Assembly: GCA_015223015.1 (NCBI GenBank)
Contig: JADFWK010000246.1
Location: forward strand, 1-5,950
Direction: 5' to 3'
DNA: 5,950 bases
From: Pseudomonadota bacterium
Lineage (GTDB): Bacteria > Desulfobacterota > DSM-4660 > Desulfatiglandales > B25-G16
The notes under the pieces were generated by a model that saw only the letters and a program-made list of their open reading frames with translations, was not told where the DNA came from and made no database searches. Position 1 is the stretch's first letter. The number at the start of each line of letters is the position of its first letter. Below, in pieces: positions 1 to 5,902 of this stretch. Both the position numbers and the translations under genes were made by a program.

Positions 1-725
1 ATATATCAGTCAGCAACGTGGTAGGTTCCAACATTTTTAATCTCGGGTTCATACTAGGTGGCTGTGCTGCTATCCGAAGCATTACGACTACTCCGGCCCT
101 TGTCTGGAGAGACGGCCTCTTTCTATTGAGTGTGACATGTGTTTTGGTTCTATTTCTCAGTGACTTGACCTTAACCCACCAAGAAGGATCTTTGCTTCTG
201 CTCGGGCTTGTTTTATACCTTGGTTACCTGTTCTGGAAAAAAGCCCCTGTGGAGGAAAAAGAACCCGCAGAAGATGCAACCTGGAAAGATGTCCCCCTCT
301 TTCTTTTAGGCGTCATCACAGTAGCCGCCGGAGGACACCTCCTTGTCTGGTCAGCAGTTTCTCTGGCCCGGTCATTTGGCATTTCTGAGTGGGTCATTGG
401 GGTAACCATAGTTGCTGCAGGGACCTCTGCACCGGAATTTGCCGTATCACTGGCAGCAGCACTCAAGGGGCGATACAGTATAACTGCAGGAAACCTAATT
501 GGCAGTGATCTTTACAACCTTTTAGGGGTGCTCGGCTTAGCAGGGATACTGCGTCCCCTAACCATTGATGCGGCCGGCCTAGGCAGCCTCTATATACTTG
601 TAGGTATGGTGTTTCTTGTGGTTGTGTTCATGCGCACAGGCTTTCGTGTCTCCCGTGCCGAAGGATTTTTTCTTGTGGGGCTCAATCTTATTCGGTGGGT
701 GTTTGATTTTTGGGCTCAGGCATAA
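1..725 (+). CDS. Sodium/calcium antiporter, CaCA family (5'-truncated by window edge)
   Basis: This is the C-terminal part of a multi-pass inner-membrane cation/Ca2+ exchanger of the YrbG/NCX type, which normally couples Na+ (or H+) flux to Ca2+ transport. The frame is open to the left edge (first full codon at 3), and the first residues, ISVSNVVGSNIFN, are the end of the family's alpha-1 repeat. The GTG at 18 is therefore internal and not a start. The alpha-2 repeat is intact: GTSAPEFAVSL about 140 residues in, then GNLIGSDLYNLLGVLG. The conserved acidic residue of GTSxPE is present. About five to six hydrophobic segments can be seen, with a charged cytoplasmic-type loop (KKAPVEEKEPAED) between the two halves, as is usual. 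The stop is TAA at 723-725. The gene converges on the operon to its right with a 76-nt gap. Ion specificity cannot be decided from sequence; family assignment is firm. Confidence 0.93.
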   Translation, partial: ISVSNVVGSNIFNLGFILGGCAAIRSITTTPALVWRDGLFLLSVTCVLVLFLSDLTLTHQEGSLLLLGLVLYLGYLFWKKAPVEEKEPAEDATWKDVPLFLLGVITVAAGGHLLVWSAVSLARSFGISEWVIGVTIVAAGTSAPEFAVSLAAALKGRYSITAGNLIGSDLYNLLGVLGLAGILRPLTIDAAGLGSLYILVGMVFLVVVFMRTGFRVSRAEGFFLVGLNLIRWVFDFWAQA

Positions 726-771
726 AAGTATACGAGACCACAGTCACGACATCGAAAGAATAAACCCTTTT

Positions 772-799
772 GTTAACCGTGAACCTTGAACCTGTGAAC
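772..799. repeat. Degenerate 7-bp tandem repeat (RTGAACC type) in the convergent gap
   Basis: The units are GTTAACC (772-778), GTGAACC (779-785), TTGAACC (786-792), then TGTGAAC (793-799), which carries one extra base before the GTGAAC core. The array fills the end of the 76-nt gap between the antiporter stop and the stop of the minus-strand operon. No stem-loop followed by a T-run is visible in 726-801 on either strand, so this gap offers no evident intrinsic terminator for either gene. Confidence 0.7.
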
Positions 800-801
800 G
801 C

Positions 802-2160
802 CTACCCATGTTTTTTCCTCCCACGTCTCTTAAAGTGCTGATACGCCTGGTACATAAAAGTCCTGATGCCAGCCTCCCTGCCGGGCTGATAGCTGCCATC
901 ATAAGGGGCGTCCAGATAGGGAATCCTTTCACGGTTCATGATAGGTCTCACAATAGATGAGGTAATAGTGCTCGGCATGCAGGTAAAAGGATATACGTTT
1001 GCTATGCCGTTATACCCATCGTGCACATGTTCCATGATCCCGGCAATGCTCAGACACGCCTCCGTTCCTAACTCGAAAGAATAGAGATCATTCTTTATAA
1101 GGGTTTTTTCCAGGTGCGCTATCCGATGATCCCCAGCCAGGTCAAGTAAAGGTTTCACCCGTTTGTAGGCCTGATCAAGTCTGATATGCTGGTACAGGAG
1201 ATCCCCCCCATAGCTGAGAACCTGTTTAAGGTAAGATTTCGCCTTGTCGAAACGAAATTGCTTAAGATTCAACCGGAGCCCTACCTTGGCCTCCCTCACC
1301 TTATCATAGGTCGTGTAATTTACCCATTCAGCAATAGTGGCGTTCACGACCTCAGCCCCGTATCGCTCCAGCATCCTGATCAAATCCTGATTGGAATTTA
1401 CATGGGTTCTCAGGTAAATCTCACCCACAATACCGATCAGGGGTTTGGGAGGAATGTCAGGGTCAATAAGGGCTTTTCCCTCTTCAATAACCGCTTCCAG
1501 TTTATCAAGAATCGTATCAAAGTCTTTCTTGGCACCATAAGATTCAAAGTGATCGGCCATTGTCATCATGGATCGCTCTATGAAACCATCTGTCGCACCC
1601 TGTTCTTTTTCATAGGGCCTTATCCTCCAGAGAAGCCTGTCGAGAATGTCAGCTATCACAATAGAAAAATAGGCCGCTTTACGGAAATCCCTGGTCCGTT
1701 CCTTCTCAATCATACCTTTGAGAGCATAGGAATCCTCTGAAGTGAGCGAACCGATTTTCACTCCTCTTAATTCAGGGAAGGAATCTAAGACGATTCTCTG
1801 GTATTTATTATACATTCCGAAACGGCATGGACCATCCGACTCGGGCATAAAAAATATGTAATCTTCAGGGACAAAATCGTTGCCCAGCCTTTCCTTTTCC
1901 TTTTCCAGAAAAAGCAGGATGTCACCGGTGGTCACCTGGCACGGGAAGCACTCCTTGCCTGAAGTAAACTCTTTACCAAGATCAAGGCCTTTATAGGTTT
2001 CCATGACCAGAGCATTAATGCCAAAGCTCCTAAAAACGCCGACAAGGAGATGAGCGCTTATTCGGTTCATCTCGGGTATTAGCAAGGTCTTATCCCGGAG
2101 GCTAAATTGTCCAACATTTTCAGAAAGGGATTGAAAAGTCGCACTCTTTTGTGCTTCCAT
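802..2160 (-). CDS. HgdB/DUF2229-like protein: separate C-terminal half of a 2-hydroxyacyl-CoA dehydratase activase-related system
   Basis: This 452-residue soluble protein matches, in motif order, the last third of the large single-chain activase-related proteins. Visible landmarks are LLIPEMNRISAHLLVGVF at 26-43, KECFPCQVTTGD at 69-80 (C71, C74), SDGPCRFGMY at 108-117 (C112), the second Rossmann-like start GIVGEIYLRTHVNSNQDL at 243-260, GTEACLS at 365-371 (C369), and YPFTCMPSTI at 390-399 (C394). The end is basic (KRRGRKKHG). In the family such cysteines ligate an Fe-S cluster, [4Fe-4S] or double-cubane [8Fe-9S]. By inference this protein is one half of the electron-accepting partner of the ATPase encoded just upstream. 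The ATG start is supported by a TGAGGT Shine-Dalgarno 4 nt upstream, which overlaps the previous gene's stop. There is no signal peptide or membrane segment. The substrate is unknown. It could also be called 'CoA activase' by similarity, but it has no ATPase domain. Confidence 0.85.
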   Translation of the reverse strand: MEAQKSATFQSLSENVGQFSLRDKTLLIPEMNRISAHLLVGVFRSFGINALVMETYKGLDLGKEFTSGKECFPCQVTTGDILLFLEKEKERLGNDFVPEDYIFFMPESDGPCRFGMYNKYQRIVLDSFPELRGVKIGSLTSEDSYALKGMIEKERTRDFRKAAYFSIVIADILDRLLWRIRPYEKEQGATDGFIERSMMTMADHFESYGAKKDFDTILDKLEAVIEEGKALIDPDIPPKPLIGIVGEIYLRTHVNSNQDLIRMLERYGAEVVNATIAEWVNYTTYDKVREAKVGLRLNLKQFRFDKAKSYLKQVLSYGGDLLYQHIRLDQAYKRVKPLLDLAGDHRIAHLEKTLIKNDLYSFELGTEACLSIAGIMEHVHDGYNGIANVYPFTCMPSTITSSIVRPIMNRERIPYLDAPYDGSYQPGREAGIRTFMYQAYQHFKRRGRKKHG

Positions 2161-2164
2161 GTTT

Positions 2165-2170
2165 ACCTCA
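2165..2170 (-). promoter_or_regulatory. Shine-Dalgarno overlapping the upstream stop codon
   Basis: On the minus strand the junction reads AATTGAGGTAAACATG. The TGA stop of the 1032-codon gene (2170-2168) is part of a TGAGGT ribosome binding site, and the next ATG lies at 2160-2158. The overlap fixes the start of the second gene and suggests translational coupling, so the two proteins would be made together. Confidence 0.8.
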
Positions 2171-5100
2171 ATTGGCTGCCTTTAGTCCTACGTACAACTC
2201 AGTATTCAGTTTCTGCATGGTATTTTCAATGACATTTTTGTAGGCCTCCAATCTCGTCATTACACCCGCCACGGCGCTGTGCTCATCGAGTTCCAGAATG
2301 AGGTAGGGTTTATCTCCCATAATGTACTTATAAAAATGCTCAATAAAAGAATCTGCACCACAGCTGAAATTTGTAATATGGAGACCAAAATAATTGGCAT
2401 GGCCCTCTATGAATTTGGCGGCCCTCAGAATCTGGGCCCCCAATCCCCAGTACATGGAAGGAAAGTCAGAAAGGTCTACAGTGGTGACATCAATGAAGTC
2501 CATGGGCAGGGCGCTCACGCCAATCTTGGCCAAATTTTGTCCTATCCTCAAATTCAGCCTTTCATCGTACAGGTTGTAAGGACGTCCTGTGACCACGACC
2601 AAAGGGCTTTCATGGCTGTGGGTGGCCATGATTTCCTTGCCCTTTTCATGCATTGCCCTGATGAATTCATTCTGCCTCTCCAAAGCATATTCAAGGGCCT
2701 TTCTAATTTCTAATCTGCTTTTTCCGAGCCTTTTTGAAAGCTGTTCCCCCAGTTCTATGGATAGGCTGGGAGTGTCGTATTTGAGATGGATAACGGGGCT
2801 CAAAATGGAGTCCCTATCAAGGTCAAGGGCGCTACGAACCATATACTGGTTAGCCTGTACAAGGGGGCAATAAAACCCCTTCTCAGAGTCCTCTGGGGTG
2901 CGCGTATTGACAATGGAGGGCAGAAACAGGTAGCTTGTCTTTCCAATAAGTTCCTTAACATGACCATGGGATACCTTGACAGGATAACAGGTCTCTGCGT
3001 TCATCGCTTCGATCCCAGCGCTTGAGATATGGCTGTTGGTAGGCGGAGTGAGGACAAGTCTGAAACCGAGTCGATCAAAAAAATGTGCCCATAAAACCCC
3101 GGTCTGGTGGAAGTAAAGCGCCCTTTGCATCCCAACGGTTGGCCGTCCATTCACCTCCATGACGCGTTCTCCGCTCAACTCTTCATAGACACCCGACATA
3201 TGGTCCTGCCATATTTTCTCTCTCAAATGGAAGTAGTTCTCTTTCTTTGGGCCCCTTCTTCCGATCAGTTCATACCGACCGCATTCTCCTCCCCAGATAC
3301 TCTTCCGGCCATCAAAATCGTATATTTTGAGCTTGCATTGGTTGTGGCAGTTGGGGTCTGCACGGCAGGTCTTTTCCTTATAAGCCATTCGATCGTTGAT
3401 GGCGCTATCCAACCCCCGGAATATACTTCGCTTCTTGTTTTCACGAACCATCTTTTCTTTCAGGCTAATTGCAGCCCCAAAGGCACCAAGCACTTCCCTG
3501 TGCTTGGGAACGACAAGACCACGACCGAGGACATTTTCGAAGGCCGCCACTACACCTTTGTTTAAAGAAGGCCCCCCAAGAAACATGACCCTTTGGCCCA
3601 CTCTTCTCTTACCCACAACTCGATTAAGATAGTTGTAGACAATGGCATAGCAAAGTCCTGCTATGAGATCATTCTTTGAAACCCCTTTTTGATGATAAGA
3701 AACCAGGTCTGATTCCATGAAAACAGTGCATCGCTCTGCCAACTTTATTGGATGATCGGAAGAGAGTGCGATCTCCTGAAATTCACCCACGATATTGATG
3801 CCATACTTATTAGCAAGTTCATGGAGAAAACTCCCCGTACCAGCAGCACATACCTTGTTCATGTCAAAATCAAGGGGATAAGTGTTGGCGATAGAAATGT
3901 ACTTTGAATCCTGACCACCGATCTCAAAGATCGTATCAATTGTGGCATCTATCTCCACAGCACCCCTGGCGTGGGCCGTGATCTCGTCAATGATCAGGTC
4001 CGTATTCAGGAAATCCCCAACCACATTCCGACCTGATCCGGTCGTGGCTATTCCAATAATTTCGATCTCTTCTCCCATTTCATCTCGAATTGTTGTTAAT
4101 AGCTTCTGCGTCACCTCAACCGGCTTTCCTTGGGTGTGGATATATCTCTTATGGATGATCTCGCAATCTTCATTAATTAGGGCATATTTAGTAGTTGTAG
4201 AGCCAATATCGATACCTAAATAGACTGGGAGTTTTTTCTTGACCGACCTTTTACTAACCTCGTTGTCCTCTGGAAAATCCGTCTGCTTCAACTCCAGCTT
4301 GGATGCCAAGGGCAGACCAACAGATTCCTCTCTTGCACCGACAATCGATCCTTCAAAATTCAAATGATTTTCTATCCCCAATTCAAGGGCCTGTAAAGCA
4401 ACCCCCAGAGCACCTATCGTCGTGCTATGCTCGGGAACGATCAAGCCGGGGAAATAGCTTTGAAAGGCGCGCACCTGGAGCTCATTCATTGAGAGTCCGC
4501 CAACGAAAAGAATGGGCTCTTCAAGTACACGATTCGACACAATGGTACTCATGTAATTTCTGGCATTTCCCACATGCAGTCCAAAAATGATATCTTCGAG
4601 CTTCTCCCCCTTATTCTGCAAGTGGATCATATCTGACTTGGTAAAGACCGTGCACCGGCACGCTACGTTGGCAGGAACCTGGCTCACAAGACCGAGTTCG
4701 ATGAAGTCGGCCAGTATTTTATCGATCTGATCTTGAGATATTTCTACCTTCTTGTCATAGATGGATGTTGCTAAACGTTGTGCCTGTTGATCTATAAAAG
4801 ACCCTGTACCGGATGCACATGGACCGTTTGCATTAAAGTAATCAAGTTCCCAGCCGTTGTTGCCATGGTTGATCTGAAAAAGGGCCGTGTCCTGGCCTCC
4901 CATGCTGATGATCGTTCTTACGCTCCGTTCTATGTGCAGCGCTCCCAGCACCTGGCTAATGGTTTCAAATTCATAGAAGCCGCCCATTTTCCGGCTTATC
5001 TCCTGACCATGATTCCCTGTGAAAGCAAAGGCCTTTAGCTTTTCGCTCCCCAGTTTCTCATACAATTCATGGATAAGCCTCAGAACTTCTTCTTCCACTT

Positions 5101-5266
5101 TTCCCAGATGACGCTTGTAAGCAGACTCATAGATGATTTCATTGGCCTGGTTGATGACAACACTGTTAAGGCTCACCGATCCCGCATCAATACCCACGAC
5201 ATATTTGTTTGAATCTTCTCTATTTTTTTTCTCGACCATGACTGCCAATTCCCCCGTCTTTGCCAT
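2168..5266 (-). CDS. Acyl-CoA dehydratase activase-related protein: tandem BcrAD/BadFG ATPase domains plus DUF2229/HgdB-like tail
   Basis: This 1032-residue soluble protein is related to the 2-hydroxyglutaryl-CoA dehydratase activator HgdC and the benzoyl-CoA reductase ATPase subunits, which use ATP to deliver low-potential electrons. Domains in order: ATPase domain 1, about 22-292 (GIDAGS at 25-30, SMGGQD at 121-126, NGPCASGTGSF around C150, CTVF at C205, LFVGGLSMN); ATPase domain 2, about 347-603 (GIDIGSTTTK at 351-360, EITAHARGA helix at 428-436, EIGGQDSK at 448-455, C473, C513, FLGGPSLN); a linker with C634, C640, C644 and C662; a DUF2229 region from about 708 (ETCYPVKVSHGH, C760; C800); and an HgdB-like tail (GRPYNLYDERLN from 894, C969), ending near TRLEAY. 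Each ATPase domain keeps both cysteines that bind the [4Fe-4S] at the HgdC dimer interface. Relatives of about 1,400-1,500 residues continue into what is here the next gene. The start is uncertain: ATG 5266 follows the frame, but ATG 5239 has a better ribosome site. Substrate unknown. Confidence 0.92.
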   Translation of the reverse strand: MAKTGELAVMVEKKNREDSNKYVVGIDAGSVSLNSVVINQANEIIYESAYKRHLGKVEEEVLRLIHELYEKLGSEKLKAFAFTGNHGQEISRKMGGFYEFETISQVLGALHIERSVRTIISMGGQDTALFQINHGNNGWELDYFNANGPCASGTGSFIDQQAQRLATSIYDKKVEISQDQIDKILADFIELGLVSQVPANVACRCTVFTKSDMIHLQNKGEKLEDIIFGLHVGNARNYMSTIVSNRVLEEPILFVGGLSMNELQVRAFQSYFPGLIVPEHSTTIGALGVALQALELGIENHLNFEGSIVGAREESVGLPLASKLELKQTDFPEDNEVSKRSVKKKLPVYLGIDIGSTTTKYALINEDCEIIHKRYIHTQGKPVEVTQKLLTTIRDEMGEEIEIIGIATTGSGRNVVGDFLNTDLIIDEITAHARGAVEIDATIDTIFEIGGQDSKYISIANTYPLDFDMNKVCAAGTGSFLHELANKYGINIVGEFQEIALSSDHPIKLAERCTVFMESDLVSYHQKGVSKNDLIAGLCYAIVYNYLNRVVGKRRVGQRVMFLGGPSLNKGVVAAFENVLGRGLVVPKHREVLGAFGAAISLKEKMVRENKKRSIFRGLDSAINDRMAYKEKTCRADPNCHNQCKLKIYDFDGRKSIWGGECGRYELIGRRGPKKENYFHLREKIWQDHMSGVYEELSGERVMEVNGRPTVGMQRALYFHQTGVLWAHFFDRLGFRLVLTPPTNSHISSAGIEAMNAETCYPVKVSHGHVKELIGKTSYLFLPSIVNTRTPEDSEKGFYCPLVQANQYMVRSALDLDRDSILSPVIHLKYDTPSLSIELGEQLSKRLGKSRLEIRKALEYALERQNEFIRAMHEKGKEIMATHSHESPLVVVTGRPYNLYDERLNLRIGQNLAKIGVSALPMDFIDVTTVDLSDFPSMYWGLGAQILRAAKFIEGHANYFGLHITNFSCGADSFIEHFYKYIMGDKPYLILELDEHSAVAGVMTRLEAYKNVIENTMQKLNTELYVGLKAAN
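5250..5255 (-). promoter_or_regulatory. Candidate ribosome binding site for an internal start at 5239
   Basis: On the minus strand GGGGGA lies 10 nt before an in-frame ATG (5239-5237, residue 10). The first ATG (5266) has only a weak GAAGA upstream. Starting at 5239 would give a 1023-residue protein beginning MVEKKNREDSNKYVVGID, still complete for the first ATPase domain. The nine residues in question (MAKTGELAV) belong to no recognised domain, so the choice does not affect function. Confidence 0.35.
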
Positions 5267-5311
5267 AGGGAGTCTTCAGAGATAAGCTCAACTTCTAATC
5301 ACAAAAAGCTC

Positions 5312-5339
5312 TTTATCTCTTCCAACCTTTATCTGTCAA
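5312..5339 (-). promoter_or_regulatory. Sigma-70-type promoter for the two-gene operon
   Basis: On the minus strand there is a perfect -35 hexamer TTGACA (5339-5334), a 16-nt spacer and a -10-like GATAAA (5317-5312, four of six matches to TATAAT). Transcription would start near 5303-5306, giving a leader of roughly 40 nt to the ATG at 5266. Position and direction fit the operon. An imperfect dyad, CTATA-5 nt-TATAG (5341-5355), sits immediately upstream of the -35 box and could be a regulator site, but it is short and may be chance. Confidence 0.6.
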
Positions 5340-5430
5340 GCTATATGGCCTATAGAATCAGTAAAACGGCAAATCAGCCTATTCAACGTAATCCTGTCGG
5401 TGGAAAACTGGTCATGACGATATCGGCTCT

Positions 5431-5501
5431 GATACTGGATACTGGATGCTGGATACTGGATTCAAGGTTTATCCAGTATCAAGAATCCAGGAACCAGCAT
5501 C
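5431..5501. repeat. GATRCTG heptad array with inverted copies (palindromic intergenic element)
   Basis: Four 7-bp units run head to tail: GATACTG (5431, 5438), GATGCTG (5445) and GATACTG (5452). They are followed by inverted copies. ATCCAGTATC (5471-5480) is the exact reverse complement of GATACTGGAT (5452-5461), giving a 10-bp stem with a 9-nt loop. GAATCCAG (5483-5490) complements CTGGATTC (5456-5463), and CCAGCATC (5494-5501) complements GATGCTGG (5445-5452). A T6 run follows at 5507-5512, so the structure looks terminator-like on the plus strand, though no plus-strand gene precedes it here. I recall similar 'ctggatactggatgctgg' sequences scattered between genes in deltaproteobacterial genomes. 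This is not checked. Confidence 0.8.
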
Positions 5502-5660
5502 AAATCTTTTTTCCTTCCGGTTTATCCGGGTTAGGTAATGGAATTATTTCTTGAATATGAATCAATTTCAGCGTATATATCCTTTTTTTCTTGCTTGTTG
5601 ACTGATTAATAACTTATTCATAAACCAAAGAAATCGGTAACGATGGCTTCTCACTCAACT

Positions 5661-5699
5661 CCCCCTCCCTTGGAGGGAGGGGGTTGGGGGGAGGGGGGG
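5661..5699. repeat. Perfect C/G hairpin merging into a four-G-run (G-quadruplex-capable) tract
   Basis: CCCCCTCCCT (5661-5670) and AGGGAGGGGG (5674-5683) form a perfect 10-bp stem with a 3-nt TGG loop. The right arm continues into more G-runs: 5675-5677, 5679-5683, 5686-5691 and 5693-5699. The spacers are only 1-2 nt, which satisfies the usual intramolecular G-quadruplex pattern on the plus strand. CCCTCCCCC at 5750-5758 is complementary to 5687-5695, so this could be part of a larger inverted-repeat element of about 100 bp. There is no coding potential. Confidence 0.75.
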
Positions 5700-5770
5700 A
5701 TGCATCAACAATCCTGAAGAATTTCATATCTTTTTCACCTCTACCTTAACCCTCCCCCGTTTCAGACGTC

Positions 5771-5828
5771 GTAGCCAAGGCTACTTCGGCCTCCGCCATA
5801 GGCTATGGCAGATGGCAGATGGCGAAGT
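5771..5828. repeat. Cluster of short palindromes (REP/MITE-like)
   Basis: Three nested inverted repeats can be read directly. GTAGCC-AA-GGCTAC spans 5771-5784. GCCATAG-G-CTATGGC spans 5795-5809. ACTTCG (5783-5788) is mirrored by CGAAGT (5823-5828), enclosing the second palindrome. The nesting suggests a fold-back element rather than random sequence. No transposase and no obvious target-site duplication are seen. Confidence 0.6.
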
Positions 5829-5847
5829 CGGCCATGGGAAATGGGAA
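5805..5847. repeat. Heptad repeats ATGGCAG and ATGGGAA
   Basis: ATGGCAG occurs at 5805 and 5812, with a third, altered unit ATGGCGA at 5819. After 8 intervening bases come two exact ATGGGAA units (5834-5840 and 5841-5847). Both arrays have a 7-bp period, like the other arrays in this window, but different unit sequences. Confidence 0.65.
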
Positions 5848-5874
5848 TTTAGGGATAGTATAAAAGCTCGTAAT

Positions 5875-5902
5875 GTCAGTGGTCCGTTGTTAGTAGTCAG
5901 TT
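5875..5902. repeat. Degenerate GTCAGTN heptad array
   Basis: The units GTCAGTG (5875), GTCCGTT (5882), GTTAGTA (5889) and GTCAGTT (5896) lie head to tail with a strict 7-bp spacing, and a fifth, decayed unit GTATAAA follows. The array is in non-coding DNA near the right edge of the window. Confidence 0.6.

Noticed and set aside
18..20. GTG as the start of the antiporter gene
   Set aside because: The in-frame codons before it read ISVSN and complete the conserved alpha-1 motif, so the real start lies left of the window.
726..801. Bidirectional intrinsic terminator between the convergent genes
   Set aside because: Expected at this position, but no stem-loop with a T-run is present on either strand; only GTTAAC and the heptads are seen.
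744..932. 62-codon minus-strand open frame across the end of the operon
   Set aside because: It overlaps the conserved C-terminus of the HgdB-like gene in another frame and includes the heptad repeat; nothing supports it.
1186..1740. 184-codon open frame on the plus strand
   Set aside because: It lies entirely antisense inside the HgdB-like gene, whose motifs are clear in the other strand; the plus-strand product shows no recognisable domain.
802..2160. Frameshift or pseudogene explanation for the split of the large protein
   Set aside because: Both frames end and begin cleanly, the second has its own well-placed Shine-Dalgarno and ATG, and key motifs on both sides are intact, so this looks like two working genes.
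3107..3565. 152-codon plus-strand open frame opposite the large gene
   Set aside because: It is antisense to the second ATPase domain and cysteine linker, with no domain or ribosome site of its own. The other plus-strand frames between 2279 and 5038 are the same kind of shadow.
5345..5554. Open frame of 69 codons on the plus strand upstream of the operon
   Set aside because: Its middle is a translation of the GATRCTG repeat (TGCWILDSRF-type), no ribosome site precedes it, and it lies over the operon's promoter-proximal region on the opposite strand. Most likely spurious.
5598..5619. Possible plus-strand promoter (TTGACT, then CATAAA after 15 nt)
   Set aside because: The spacer is short, the -10 match is weak and no plus-strand gene follows in the window. 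AT-rich sequence gives such matches by chance.
5431..5902. CRISPR array
   Set aside because: The units are only 7 bp and contiguous, with no repeat of 23 bp or more, no spacers and no cas genes.
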